64,000 bases of DNA from Symbiodinium natans (Eukaryota > Sar > Dinophyceae > Suessiales > Symbiodiniaceae): contig CAJNDS010002484.1 in the NCBI GenBank assembly GCA_905221605.1, forward strand, positions 238,188 through 302,187. The letters run 5' to 3'. Under the pieces are notes generated by a model that searched no databases, was not told the DNA's origin, and saw nothing but the letters and a program-made list of their open reading frames with translations. Positions 31,606 to 42,928 of this stretch are shown one piece after another. The translations under genes were made by a program, and so were the position numbers. Every line of letters starts with the position of its first letter. Positions within the stretch are counted from its first letter, which is position 1.

Positions 31606-31734
31606 CAAAGCCTGAATTCAGGGGACCGTGCAGGAAAGCTGACTTGGGGTGCAAACCTGTGATGTAGGTGCTGTTGGCCGCCGGAGTGGCTCTGATGTCT
31701 GCTGTCTGTTTTCCGTCATTCTGTCCTGTCTCTT

Positions 31735-32075
31735 CGTATCGCTGTCTCTCTCTGTCTCTCTTTTTCTTTTGTTCTTTCTTTGTTTCATCTATTTATTTAT
31801 TTGTTTGTTTATATATTTATTCACTTACTTTTATATCGATCTCTCTCTTTCTGTCCATCGCTCTCCTCCTTCGTGGGCTCTCTCTCGCTCTCTCGCTCTG
31901 CTGTCCCGTGCTCTCCGTCTCAGTGTGACTCTCTCTCTCTCTCTCTATTTAGTATTCTTATTATCATATTATTCCTACTATTTTTTTATATAACTCTCTC
32001 TGTCTCTTATTTTTTTATCCCTCTCTCTCTCTTTCCGTTTGTCTCTTGCTCTTTTTCTCTCTCCTCATCTTGCTC
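31735..32075. repeat. Pyrimidine-rich CT tract
   Basis: CT-rich with TTTA-rich middle. Downstream, 32075-32150 reads SKLRADLYQQLVLRGCERTK, possibly an exon after AG, low confidence. Confidence 0.85.
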
Positions 32076-32320
32076 GAAGCTGCGAGCAGACCTCTACCAG
32101 CAACTAGTGCTGAGGGGCTGCGAAAGAACGAAGCCTGGAAGCAGGAGATGCAAGGGCCTTAGGTACTTGTTTTCGTGGCCCTGTGTTTAGGATTCCCCCA
32201 ACGCAGCTTCCCCTTGTTTGAGGAATATGCCTTCACGTGATAGCTCAAGAATATGTGCCTCAACTAGCGGTTTTTTGGGGAATTCTGGGTCAGGGTTTGG
32301 GGTCATTAGTGCCCTCTTAC

Positions 32321-32515
32321 CCCCTTATACTAACAGTCCTTAATCGGGATTTATATAATGGGGGGGACGATAAACCCTATTAAGGACTGTTAGCCCTATA
32401 CCCTACACCCTACACCCTACACCCTAAACCCTAAACCCTAAACCCTAAACCCTAAATCAGCCTAAATCCTAAACCATGTTTAGAGGACTGTTAGTATCAA
32501 GGGGGAACATCCCAA
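32321..32515. mobile_element. Foldback element family A, interrupted by CCCTAAA repeats
   Basis: Left terminus with CCCCCTTATACTAACAGTCC, right terminus ending GGGGGAACATCCCAA. Telomere-like CCCTACA/CCCTAAA units (32397-32480) lie within it. Confidence 0.75.
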
Positions 32516-32545
32516 TCTTGATGGACCAGTGAAGCTTCTTTTGAG

Positions 32546-32645
32546 CCCTAAACCCTAAACCCTAAACCCTAAACCCTAAACCCTAAACCCTAAACCCTAA
32601 ACCCTAAACCCTAAACCCTAAACCCTAAACCCTAAACCCTAAACC
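32546..32645. repeat. Interstitial telomere-like array, CCCTAAA
   Basis: Fourteen nearly perfect copies. Confidence 0.98.
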
Positions 32646-32659
32646 CCACCTTTTGAAAG

Positions 32660-32721
32660 CCTCCGAGCTCAGGTCGGACCGCCCCCTCTTCTCCGCAGAC
32701 GGCTCCAGCCCTGCGGAGGCG
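32660..32721 (+). CDS. Exon-like island, unknown gene
   Basis: AG at 32658-32659, GT at 32722. Reads SELRSDRPLFSADGSSPAEA. The donor is again GTTTAGGG, the first unit of the array at 32722-32797. A possible next exon lies at 33024-33090. Confidence 0.45.
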
Positions 32722-32919
32722 GTTTAGGGTTTAGGGTTTTTAGGGTTTAGGGTTTAGGGTTCAGGGTTTAGGGTTTAGGGTTTAGGGTTTAGGGTGTCTG
32801 CGGAGGCACACGTTCAAGGCTGCAAGGTGAAGGGCCCTGCTTGGAGGCTCATTCGGGTAGATAGAAGTGGGGGGTGCTAGGTATGGGGTAACTCATGATA
32901 GCTGGTTCTGTCCTTATTT

Positions 32920-32995
32920 AGGGTCTAGGGTTTAGGGTTTAGGGTTTTAGGGTTTTAGGGTTTTAGGGTTTTAGGGTTTTAGGGTTTAGGGTTTA
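32920..32995. repeat. TTTTAGGG octamer block
   Basis: Five or more units have four T, an 8-mer variant of the 7-mer telomere-like unit. Confidence 0.9.
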
Positions 32996-33023
32996 GATTT
33001 AAACCTCTCGGTACGCCTTGCAG

Positions 33024-33090
33024 AGCCAAACCGAACCCGTGCCCCTGCCGTCCGGAAGGTCTTTGCTGCCGAGCTCCGGGGCATGTTGCA
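33024..33090 (+). CDS. Exon-like segment, two possible frames
   Basis: One frame reads PNRTRAPAVRKVFAAELRGM then LQ up to GTGTCC; a second frame is also open and joins in phase with the preceding island. I cannot choose. CT-rich simple sequence follows at 33267-33326. Confidence 0.35.
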
Positions 33091-34186
33091 GGTGTCCCCT
33101 CCTCCCGAATGCCGACAGCAACGACCTCGCCGTCAGTTGACCCATTTCTTGCTTTTGTCTTTGCTTTTCGGGGGGGGGGGGGGGTTGCTAGTAGGGTTTC
33201 CTTGAGCCCAAGTTCGATGAAGGGCTGCAGCTGCAGAGCCGGCTCACAGCAACACCCCATCTTCAGTTGCATCCCTCTCTCCCTCTCTCCCTCTCTCCCT
33301 CCCTCTCTCCCACTCTCCCTCTTTCCAGATGTACGTTTGAGAAGTTTGGATTGAGCGCTTGCGGACGGTCTTTTTTCTCCACTGGGCTTGCTGGCATCCG
33401 AAGCCAGAACCCCAAGCAGCCCGCTAAACTCCAAAAGCTAGAAGGCCCAACAAGGCCTACGCGGCTCAAAAGCCATGCCATGGAGAGCAGAATGTTATAG
33501 GAATTGAGGGGGCCTTAGGGCTATAGGGCTATAGGGCTATAGGGCTATAGGGCTTAGGGCTTGGGGTTCAGCCTTGCGGCTCAGAGTTCAGGGTTTCTTG
33601 TCGCTGAGGGTTCTGGGCCTTGGACGTAGAAGACCGGTGCCGCGCAGCTAGTGATGGGAGCTGCCATTTTCCAAGGACCTTGCCGCCCTCAACCGTAAAC
33701 CCTCAACCCTAAAGCTTAAACCCTAGGCCCTAGACCCTAAACCCTAAACCCTAAACCCTAAAGGCCCCAAAGCCCTAAAGCCGGCTTAAGACCCTGACCT
33801 CAAGCTCTAACTCCGCGTCCCAGTGCCTTCCATCTAACCCGCTTCTTTCGAGCTTAAGATGGCTTCAGGGTTTAGGGTTTGGGGTCTCAATCTCAAAGCG
33901 CCCGCCCTCCCAGAGCCCGAAAGCCTACAACCAGAGCATAGCATGTGGGCCATCGAAGCATCCTACATGCCTTCCGAAGGCCCTACCATGTTATGAGCCC
34001 CCTCCGCTCCCCATATCTCACCTCGATGACGAGTTCGATGCCCACAGCCCTCAGCTTCTGCCCCTACTTGAAGGTTCATGGGTACTGGCTACTTCTCAGT
34101 GGCGGGTTCACAGAAGGGAAAGCTGTACCCGCAGGCACTGATTCAGGTGCAGCCCTCGTCCCTTTACCCATCTCTGCCCACAGGAG

Positions 34187-34310
34187 CTTGACAAGTTCCG
34201 GGGGGGGGCGATGCCTGCAAAACTGCGGGCCCAGCATGTCTGGGCAAGGTTTCAGCCTTCTTTTCGTTTGGAAATCATGTCCCACTGCCAGGCATGCGTC
34301 GTTTGACCCG
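34187..34310 (+). CDS. Exon-like segment, unknown gene
   Basis: After CCACAG the plus strand reads ELDKFRGGAMPAKLRAQHVW. Overlapping open frames on both strands make this uncertain. Confidence 0.35.
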
Positions 34311-34437
34311 GAGTTCTTGGCAATCCGCAAGGCTGGTGGTGCGGGGGGAGGGAGTCTAACCGTTACTCCTTAACCTGGTGCAGAACATCGTTAGAACATA
34401 TTTCGTACCTGCCTTATCTGTACCAGTACCCAAAGAA

Positions 34438-34522
34438 CCCAATACCCCTCAACTAAGGAACATTCCTTAAATCAATCCCTTCGTAATTTAAGGTATATTT
34501 CTTGATTAAGGGGTATTGGGCT
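34438..34522. mobile_element. Small foldback, about 85 bp
   Basis: Ends CCCAATACCCCT and AGGGGTATTGGG are exact complements. It ends 18 bp before an AG acceptor-like site. One copy seen. Confidence 0.6.
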
Positions 34523-34540
34523 CTCTGGGTACCTGCTCAG

Positions 34541-34591
34541 AGGACGTCCCGCCAATTTACATCGCTGCAGCCGCCGGCAACGTGGAGTCCC
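34541..34591 (+). CDS. Ankyrin-repeat exon
   Basis: AG at 34539-34540, GT at 34592. Reads DVPPIYIAAAAGNVES, the start of an ankyrin repeat (first helix). Joins in phase to SVRQLVRQSRTTQ at 35104, the second helix. Ankyrin repeats bind other proteins. Confidence 0.6.
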
Positions 34592-34613
34592 GTTTGCTCG
34601 CTTCAAACCTCAA

Positions 34614-34687
34614 CCCTCAACCCTAAACCCTAAACCCTAAACCCTAAACCCTAAACCCTAAACCCTAAACCCTAAAACCCTAAACCA
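34614..34687. repeat. Interstitial telomere-like array, CCCTAAA
   Basis: Ten copies within the inferred ankyrin intron; TTTAGGG blocks follow at 34944-35003. Confidence 0.95.
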
Positions 34688-35103
34688 TCCTACACTCAGG
34701 GGTGTACGCAGGGACTCCTAGAAGGGACCTTCTTTTTTTTTTCCCCCCCCTCACCCCTAAACCCTCCACCCTAAACCCTGGAAGAGACCCTGAATCTCAG
34801 CCCCCTAATCACCCCCAAATAACCCCCAAATAACCCCCAAATTGCCCCGAAGAGCCCCGAAGGTCCCTTATATAAGCTTCCCTTGTTAAACCCAAACCCT
34901 GAACCCGATGCCTCTGCCCTGAGTCCGAAGCCATAGGGTGCAGGGTTTCGGGTTTAAGGTTTAGGGTTTCGGGTTTAGGGTTTAGGGTTTAGGGTTTAAG
35001 GTTTTGAGCTTCAGTCACAGAGGGTATTTTCAGGATTCTATAGGGGCTTGCTAGGGTTTCGGGTTTGAAGGCTGTGGGTTGCTTCTTTCGCCTTCAGGCC
35101 TAG

Positions 35104-35144
35104 ATTCGGTGCGACAGCTTGTGCGGCAGTCGCGCACAACGCAG
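35104..35144 (+). CDS. Ankyrin-repeat exon
   Basis: AG at 35102-35103, GT at 35145. Reads SVRQLVRQSRTTQ after completing a His codon from the previous exon. Confidence 0.55.
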
Positions 35145-35310
35145 GTAACCTAACACAGAGCCCCCTAACTCAGAACCAAAAGATCCCTGAAACCCCGAAA
35201 GCCCTAAGCCCTGCCTCGAAGAGCCTCCTTGGCCAGGGAGGTGAAGAAGCGGCTGAAGCCGGATGAGGTGAACCAGGCGTCTGGGATGTGGGCTCAAACG
35301 TGTTTGTGAG

Positions 35311-35642
35311 GGTTAGGGTTCAGGGTTAGGGTTTAGGGTTTAGGGTTTAGGGTTCAGGGTTAGGGTTTAGGGTTCAAGCGGAGGCGGTTCGGGGTTCCAG
35401 GGGGTTTTGGGTTTTGGGTTTTGGTCTCGTTGAGGGTTGTGCGCCATCGAGCATGAAGCCTCCGTTCGACGGTGAGACTGATCCTGGTTGATGACCATCT
35501 CTTGTCTGATCTTAAACCTCATGCCGTGAGCCCTCAGCTGCTCCAACCAAAGCCCTAAACCCTAAACCCTAAACCCTAAACCCTAAACCCTAAACCCTAA
35601 ACCCTAAACCCTAAACCCTAAACCCTAAACCCTAAACCCTAG
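35311..35642. repeat. TTTAGGG block and CCCTAAA array
   Basis: TTTAGGG at 35311-35373 and CCCTAAA at 35551-35642, inverted relative to each other, between two ankyrin-type exons. Confidence 0.95.
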
Positions 35643-35702
35643 GCTTAAAAGGTGAAGGGCCCACGGTCTTCGGTGCAACCTGTGTGAGAAGCCTTGCTGT
35701 AG

Positions 35703-35762
35703 GTGAACCGGGATGGCAACTCGTTGCTGATCCTTGTCGCGGCCTTTGACGGCTTGGATGAA
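35703..35762 (+). CDS. Ankyrin-repeat exon
   Basis: AG at 35701-35702. Reads VNRDGNSLLILVAAFDGLDE, a first-helix ankyrin segment close to VNKDGYSPLLIAAVTGHE at 51055. Confidence 0.6.
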
Positions 35763-35938
35763 AACATGTTATACAGATACTTCCATTTTACATAGTAGGG
35801 TTTGGGGTTTAGGGTTACTGTACTTATAACTGTACTGATAACCATACTAGGGCACTTAAGGGGCTTATAAGATCTTGTAAGTGGGTTACAAGTGCAGTCA
35901 TAATTGGTTAGTAAGTCGGATTCTTTGTGCCCGCAGTG

Positions 35939-36005
35939 GCATTGCAAAGGCGGTGGCCAACAACCACCCAGACACGGCCTCGTACCTCCTGGATGCCGGA
36001 TGCCG
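35939..36005 (+). CDS. Ankyrin-like exon
   Basis: Follows CCGCAG near 35937. Reads IAKAVANNHPDTASYLLDAG then C, resembling an ankyrin repeat second helix (YLLDAG). Limits approximate. Confidence 0.5.
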
Positions 36006-36104
36006 AACATACCGGTTGAACATACCAGTGAATGGGGCTGAAAGGCTTAAATCATCACATCCCCAAACCCCCTTAAACGGAGTCTTGTTTCATTGCAGGC
36101 CGAA

Positions 36105-36216
36105 GCCCTAAACCCTAAACCCTAAAGCCCAAGCCCTAAACCCTAAACCCTGAACCCTGAACCCTAAACCCTAAACCCCAAACCCTAAACCCTAGACCCT
36201 AAACCCTAAACCCGAA
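36105..36216. repeat. Interstitial telomere-like array, CCCTAAA
   Basis: Units with CCCTGAA and CCCTAGA variants, ending 8 bp before an AG acceptor. Confidence 0.95.
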
Positions 36217-36223
36217 ACCGCAG

Positions 36224-36283
36224 AAAGCTGAGGCCAAAGCCTCGGTCCTCCTTCAGAATGCCTCCAAGAAGGCCAGGACCCAG
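36224..36283 (+). CDS. Exon-like island, helical
   Basis: AG at 36222-36223, GT at 36284. Reads KAEAKASVLLQNASKKARTQ, 60 nt, in frame. TTTAGGG follows at 36294-36335. Confidence 0.5.
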
Positions 36284-36593
36284 GTGCTGACATAGGGTTT
36301 AGGGTTTAGGGTTTAGGGTTTAGGGTTTAGGGCTAAGGGTGTGCTTGGCAGGTCGCGTGCTGGCAGGAGCGGAACAGAATGCAGACAGTGCCCACCCCAC
36401 GAGCATCCGAAAACTACTCGCGACGAGCCAAAAGCAGAGCCAGCCAGAGCCACGCTGAGCCAAACCAATTAAGTGGACACACATATATATATATACGCTC
36501 ACCACCCCCCCCAAGATCTACGTTTACAGGTTTCCAGAACCCAAAAAAGCTCAAAAACGCCAAAATCAGGATGCCAAAAAGCCCAAACCAAAA

Positions 36594-36955
36594 AAAGAAC
36601 AAAGCCCAAGAAAAACATTATTCTGAGACTCTTGGACAGGTGAAACCAAAACAACCGAAACCAAAAAAAACAAAACCAAAAAACCAAAAAAAAAACAAAA
36701 CTAAAAAAACCAAAAAACCATTATTTTCGAACTCTTGACGACACGGGGTATTGATTCCCTTTGTCCAAGAGTCTCGGAATAATGTTTTTTTTGTTTTTTT
36801 TGGTTTTGTTTTTTTTGGTTTGGGGGTTTTGGTTTTTGGGTTTTTTTTGGTTTCCAAGAGTCTCAAAAAATGGTCATTTTGGTTCTTTTGGTTTTTTTGG
36901 TTTTGTTTTTTTTTGGTTTGTGGGTTTTTGGTTTGTCTGATTTTGTGTTTCTCTT
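36594..36955. repeat. A-rich then T-rich inverted repeat
   Basis: CAAAA-rich sequence (36640-36720) is followed by GTTTT-rich sequence (36785-36955). The pair 36616-36637 and 36763-36784 is complementary with few mismatches; related boxes occur near 36720 and 36853. Confidence 0.75.
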
Positions 36956-36959
36956 GTAG

Positions 36960-38490
36960 AGAATAGTGCGTGCCAAAACCTAGGGAAATACTGTGCTTTT
37001 TCAGATGCATAGTGCCTGCACTAGGCAAATATTGAACTAATACTATACGAAAGAGGCCGAGTGAACTATCCTAGTTTTTGGTCACTCATAGAATATCCAT
37101 TGCAAAATGTAGCGATTGCGCTCGGCAATCTAGACAAATACTGCAATTTTAGAGACCAGATGCTTTTTTGAAAAGCAATTCGTTCTGTTTCTAGAGAAGC
37201 AGTGCTTGTCCCAAGCCCAACAAAAATACTCTTCTAAGCACATAGTGAGGCAAAAACACTGAGTTACGAACTCTTAAACAGCATAGACAAGCTTACAAAT
37301 GCATAATTCTCGTAGAGATCTTAAAGAAACACGACTTTAGCACAGCGATTATGTGTACTAGATTTGACTTTAAAAACAAGCAGTTTTCATCACATAGTGA
37401 TGAAGCACTGCTCGGGCACTAAATAAATACCACTTGTACAGATGATATTCTGTCTCAAGCGCACAATTCGCATAGACAAGCTCAAGAGTACATATTCTTT
37501 CTTAGAAGCCTATTTGCCTCGTGAAGATCATAGTACTCGGAAATTCCAAATCCTAAAGCCTGGGGAGAATCTCTGGCGAAGTTTGGACTTTTGGTTTTCA
37601 GGTGTTTCGGCACAAATAATGCAATTTTCCTAAGCAACGCTTTTTTCCAAGCAAAATGTTGATTAAATAGGCAAATTAAATACTATTGAAACACCTGGTA
37701 CATTTTAAAAGCACACCAATGCAATACTCATTGCATAGAAATTCAATACCAAGTACATACTGGTTTTGTCGATTTAGTAGGAATTCCTCTTTTCAGCTTG
37801 CTTGGAGTGAGCAATGAAGGACAGCTATTGGGACACACCGCCCGATAAGCAAGACTTGGAGTTCGCAGAACCCCCGGAACGCAACGGACATATTTTACTA
37901 CGGAATCAATGATTACCATAACAGTCGGCATGATAATATTGTTATGGTTAGTGGTAGGAATTACCCTACTATTGGCTGTTATTGTTGTATGAGAGAAAGA
38001 GACCCTTTCCTGGGAATCTTGCAAGAAGCCCCGTCAGACCCGGTGTTGACACGTGCAGTTCAGCACGTTTACTAAGACAACAGTAAAAAACACAAAAAAC
38101 ACGAGTTTTTTGAGGTGTTAACAGCAAAACTGCTATGCCTTCCAGGTTTTTTGGCTTTCGGAGTATAGAAGGTCACATAATTTTAAACCGAAATTCGGTT
38201 GCAGAGTTATAGACATTTTGCATGCATGACGTGTTACGTAAAATAGTCCCGGAAATACTCGACAATCACGATTTTATCGGTATTTACAGTGTTTTCGGCG
38301 TGCACTACTTGTTCACAAGTGCGTGGAAGCAAGCAGAAGATTAGTGTAGACAAGGAGGGTGTAGATCTTGGCGGGGGGGGGGTGACCATATATATATATA
38401 TACACACATGTATTTTCACTTTCCACAGTCCTGTTGGGAGCCCTTCTGCGCTCGCTGGAAGATATATGTGTCGAAAATTGTTGGGGCCAC
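36960..38490. other. AT-rich island without recognised genes
   Basis: Base composition differs from the surroundings: AT-rich, no telomere-like unit for about 1.5 kb. Motifs such as GCATAGTG and AAATACT recur at irregular spacing. No coding family recognised on either strand. Confidence 0.6.
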
Positions 38491-38495
38491 TTGGA

Positions 38496-38985
38496 CCTAA
38501 ACCCTAAACCCTAAACCCTAAACCCTAAACCCTAAACCCTAAACCCTAAATTTGGGAAGTCTGGAAATGGTCGGGAACGAGGTTGAGTCGGTCAGGCTTT
38601 GCCAAACGTTGGCCCCAAAGGCGTCCAGGCCAGTGTTTAAATAGGCGCCCCCCGCCCCCGCCCCCCGCCCCCCCCCCCCCACCGCAAGAGAGAAACCCTA
38701 AACCCTAAACCCTAAACCCTAAACCCTAAACCCTAAACCCTAAACCCTAAACCCTAAACCCTAAACCCTAAACCCTAAACCCTAAACCCTAAACCCTAAA
38801 CCCTAAACCCTAAACCCTAAACCCTAAACCCTAAACCCTAAACCCTAAACCCTAAACCCTAAACCCTAAACCCCCTAAACCTAAAACCCTAAACCCTAAA
38901 CCCTAAACCCTAAACCCTAAACCCTAAAACCCTAAACCCCCGAAACCCTACACCCTAAATCCTAAACCCTAAACCCTACACCCCC
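38496..38985. repeat. Large CCCTAAA arrays
   Basis: 38496-38550 and 38692-38985, the latter about 40 units with a few CCCCTAAA and CCCTACA variants. Confidence 0.98.
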
Positions 38986-39014
38986 CCCCCCCGCGGCCGG
39001 CCCGCCCCAACTCA

Positions 39015-39085
39015 GCGTAGATACCTTGCCCCTCGTGGCCGAGGACGCCATCGCCTACGCAACGCAGCGCGACATTCACTCCAAG
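39015..39085 (+). CDS. Exon-like island, possibly ankyrin-type
   Basis: AG at 39013-39014, GT at 39086. Reads VDTLPLVAEDAIAYATQRDI then HSK. Preceded by the large CCCTAAA array, followed by TTTAGGG (39117-39170). A further segment near 39355-39405 reads MAKVAKVVLSHCQFIVPEV. Confidence 0.5.
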
Positions 39086-39444
39086 GTTGGCCCCCCCAGG
39101 GGGATTCTGTGAAGGGTTTGGGGTTTAGGGTTTAGGGGTTTAGGGTTTAGGGTTTGGGGTTCAGGGTTTTAATTTTGGTTTTAGGTTTCGGGACCTTGCT
39201 AGAGTAGTGGTTGGTTTTCGGGTTTCAGATAGGGCTTCAGGGTTTGGGGCGCCTAGTTGAGAAAGAGAACCTCGTTTGGTGTTTTGCTGTGTGTTTGAGT
39301 CCCCACCGTTGAATCAAGGACCCCCGGTGAAGGGAACTAACGCGGCACGTCATGGCAAAGGTGGCAAAGGTGGTGCTCTCGCACTGCCAGTTCATCGTCC
39401 CGGAGGTGCGGGGGGGCCCTAAACTCTGGACCCAAAGGATGCGA

Positions 39445-39497
39445 AGAATGGGTTTAGGGTTTCGGGTGTAGGGTGTAGGGTTTAGGGTTTAGGGTTA
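39445..39497. repeat. TTTAGGG block
   Basis: Short block following the second island. Confidence 0.9.
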
Positions 39498-39738
39498 AGG
39501 TTGGGGTTGGTAGTTGCGAAGAGTTGAGGCTTCGGGTTAACAGCCGAAAGGCTGGTAAGTATGTGTTCACAATGGTCGCAGTCTCGACAGTTTCCTTGGT
39601 AGAGATTAGGGCTGATGGCCAGGGATCTGAGACCAGCAACTAGGATGTCATGCATTCAAGGAGAGGCCTTGAGAGAATAATTCCAGTCCGATGATGCGAT
39701 GGGTTGTTTATCGTCTGCTGCCGCTGGCTGTGTTCTAG

Positions 39739-40161
39739 TTGCTGCGACAGACTGCTGCTCCTAAATCCACTCATAAGATTGTGAGAGTAGCCGCACAAGG
39801 ATTGCACCTTCTCGAAAGCACCGGCAGTACTCAAAGCCCATGTGCAAGTCTGAGGCACCACATAGCGGATCCTGCTCTTGACGATGTCTTGGGGTCAGGG
39901 TATCTCTTTGCCCAGCAGGTGATTGATGGGCCTTTTTGGCAAAGCAGTGACAAGACTGTCAACAGGCTGAAGGAGGACGAAGCTTGCTTGCTGCGCTTGA
40001 TCTCCTATGAGGCTCTTCTAATCACAGAATCTTTGAAGGAATGGGGCCCCACCCCCCCCAAAGAAACAGGACCCTCATCCACAGCAGGCAAAGCTGTGCA
40101 GTCGCTAACCCTCCCTGAAGCCCCAAACCCCTTGTGCCCCCTAGAACCCCTAAACCCCTAG
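39739..40161 (+). CDS. Open frame with coding-like composition, unknown
   Basis: Plus-strand frame of 140 codons; the stretch 39776-40050 (HHIADPALDDVLGSGYLFAQ, then a helical acidic region ending ITESLKEWG) looks coding, the last 35 residues are Pro-rich and probably not. No domain recognised. Splice limits not found. Confidence 0.4.
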   Translation: MLRQTAAPKSTHKIVRVAAQGLHLLESTGSTQSPCASLRHHIADPALDDVLGSGYLFAQQVIDGPFWQSSDKTVNRLKEDEACLLRLISYEALLITESLKEWGPTPPKETGPSSTAGKAVQSLTLPEAPNPLCPLEPLNP

Positions 40162-40406
40162 ATTGAATCCTAACCTCCTAAAAAGCCCTAAACCCTAAGC
40201 CCCCCCTTGAAACCCGAAGCCCTAAATCCGAACCCCCCCCAGGACCCTAAACCCTAACCTCTCAAAATCCCCTCAGCCCCCAAGCCCCTGAAACACTTGA
40301 AGGCTCATGGGCCGTTATGGTAGGGATACAAGCGCCCTACAGAAGGTTACAGCCAGTTCTACTTGTAGTTACCCTACATATAACCCCACCTAACTACCTC
40401 CAAGTA

Positions 40407-40525
40407 GCCCTAAACCCTAAATCAAGCCTAAACCCTGAACCCTGAACCCTAAACCCTAAACCCTATACCCTAAACCCTAAACCCTAAACCCTAAACCCTA
40501 AACCCTAAACCCTAAACCCTACACC
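40407..40525. repeat. Interstitial telomere-like array, CCCTAAA
   Basis: About 15 units between two family B elements. Confidence 0.95.
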
Positions 40526-41432
40526 GCACCTCTAACTACCCATGAACATCCAAGTGCAGGACTTCGAGTTGGTCGGCTCTATTGTCGCAGGCCCCGAGAG
40601 GGTCCCGGGAAGTACTCGGAGGTTCACGGGTAGTTATGAGTGGCGTCATACGTAGGGTTTAGGGTTTAGGGTTTAGGGCTGCCTGGAGGTCGTTGGAAGT
40701 GGGGTACAAGTAGGGTAGCTGGAAGTACAACTGGTTATAACCTCCTGTAGGGCACTTGCAACCCTACTTATGGCTCCCCATGAACCTTCAAGCAGGTGTG
40801 GGACGGTTTGGGGTCTCGACCCCCTAAACGAGTCTGGGTGTTGGGGGGTAGCTTTCGGTCTTTGGCTTGAGGGGGTTTGGGTTTAGGGTATCGGTGTTTG
40901 GAATCTGAGAAGGATGGAGAAATTTCGTGGTTGACACAGTCAGCTTGAGATGAGAATGCGAGGGATGACAGGCGAGGCGAGTCGCGGCTCGGCCTTGCAT
41001 GGCTTGTGAGAGAAGGTTTTGCGCTGTCCAAACATGCATCTCAACGGACTCATGCCCATCCCTCGCAAGGTAAGGCTTGATGGACATGCGCAGCGTACAG
41101 ACATGTCCTGAGAAACATGTTCCCAGTGGAGAAGCTTGAGCTTGGCAACTTGTGTCTTGCGGTTAAAAAGGCTTCAGTCTGGCTTGGAGGTGTTCTGGAG
41201 GTCTTGGTGTTACCCTAAACCCTAAACCCTAAACCCTAAGCCCTAACCCCTAAACCCATGGACTCAACGCAGGTCCCTTGCCGGACTGGGGCCCTGGCTC
41301 CAAGGCCACGGAATACCGCGACCAGCTGGGGACTCAGAGTACTATGCCCTCAAGTGCACAGCCCTGAACCCGACTGTCTGAACCCTAAGCCGAAGCCCCA
41401 AACCTCCAAAGAGCCCAGAAGCAAGTCGGAAC

Positions 41433-41590
41433 GTGATGGCCGAGGTGGCTGAAGAACATGGTTTTTCTCTGCAACACTGTCAAGCAGGGCTTGCTTATGT
41501 TGCCGGGACCTTAGGACCTGCAGGCTTGGCACACTGGCGGCGACACCCGAATCCCTGGACCTATGAACCTTACAACTGCCTTGGGGAGTG
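41433..41590 (+). CDS. Coding-like segment, unknown
   Basis: Reads VAEEHGFSLQHCQAGLAYVA then GTLGPAGLAHWRRH. Plausible exon but no family and no firm boundaries. The TTTAGGG block 41740-41865 follows. Confidence 0.3.
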
Positions 41591-41957
41591 TTCGAAATTG
41601 CGATTTTTTTTTTTGGGCGTGGGGGTCGTTGATCAAGGAATCCCGCTATCACACGTGTTGGTAGACGTGACAGAAAACCAACCCCCCTCACGTGACCTAG
41701 GCATGCACCGCATAGGAGAGGTGCCGAGTAGCTCTGAGGGGTTTAGGGTTTTAGGGTTTAGGGTTTAGGGGGGTTTAGGGTTTTAGGGTTTAGGGTTTAG
41801 GGTTGTAGGGTTTAGGGCTTAGGGTTTGGGGGGGTTTAGGGTTTCTAGGGTTTAGGGTTTGGGGGCTCCCTTGTTCCGGGGACCCGGGGCTCCGTCGTGA
41901 GAACTTGTTGTGACTAAGCCCCGAACCCGATAACAGTTAGCCCTTGAACCCTAAACC

Positions 41958-42301
41958 TTGGGATGTTCCCCCCTATATTAACAACCCCTTAATCGGGATG
42001 ATAGCACCCCCTATATAGTCTCTACTGAGGAGCTGTTCGTATAAGGGGCAACATCCCAACCCCAAACCGCCTAAGCCCCCAAGATCTGGCCCCTTGAAGG
42101 AACCATGACGTCGCCTACCTTGAACGCGCCGGGGTCTTGGCCCCCCCCGGTGCTTTTAGTCGCTCAGGCTGGGAGACCTTGAGGGATTTGTACTTTTGGG
42201 GATGTTCGCCCTTATACGAACAGCTCTTTCATAGAGATGATAGTACTCCCCCTAGTAGAATCCCTATTAAGGACTGTTAGTATTAAGGGGAAACATCCCA
42301 A
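41958..42301. mobile_element. Two foldback elements, family A
   Basis: 41958-42059 and 42196-42301, each bounded by TGGGATGTTC-like and ACATCCCAA-like ends. Confidence 0.8.
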
Positions 42302-42928
42302 GTTGTCATAACTTTGGGTTTGCGGGTTTTGGGGGCTTAGTGTGAGGGTCCTTTAGTCAGTAGAGGCTACTTGAGGGTTCATGGGTACTTGCAAGCAGGG
42401 GGAGTCTGTCCCTTAGGTGTGTCCTTGCGTGGTAAGAGTGCCATCGAATTCCCCTTCACTGCCCCTTCAGAATACATCGGTGGGAGCCATTCTTGCATGG
42501 GAGTAGGGACCCTGAACCCTAAACCTTCAACCCTACACCCCGAAACCCAAGCTCTTTGGAGAACGCTGAAAAGCTAGGAAGCTGAGGATGGTTCCCTGGT
42601 GTAGTTCGTACGCGGAGTTGATCTCAATAATGGACCCCCCCCACCCCTTCTGTGTGTGGGTTACCCGAACCTACGAGGTGATAGAGGCCCGCCTTAAACA
42701 GGACCCCCGGCCCCCAGCCCGGGTGGGGCACGCGCTTCCCCTGTCCTACTTCAGGATGCGGTTCTTGTGGGTGCCTTGGAGATTCCCGAAAAGCGGCGCC
42801 TGAACCCCAGACTTCGCCACACGCAGTATCTTACTGGCTGCAGTGGCCGACGCCCCAAACCCGAAACCCTAAACCCTGAATCCTAAACCCTAAACCCTGA
42901 GTCCTAAACCCTAAACCCTAAAACCCAG

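Noticed and set aside
38692..38985. A real chromosome end
   Set aside because: Unique sequence continues on both sides and dozens of similar blocks occur in both orientations, so these are interstitial.
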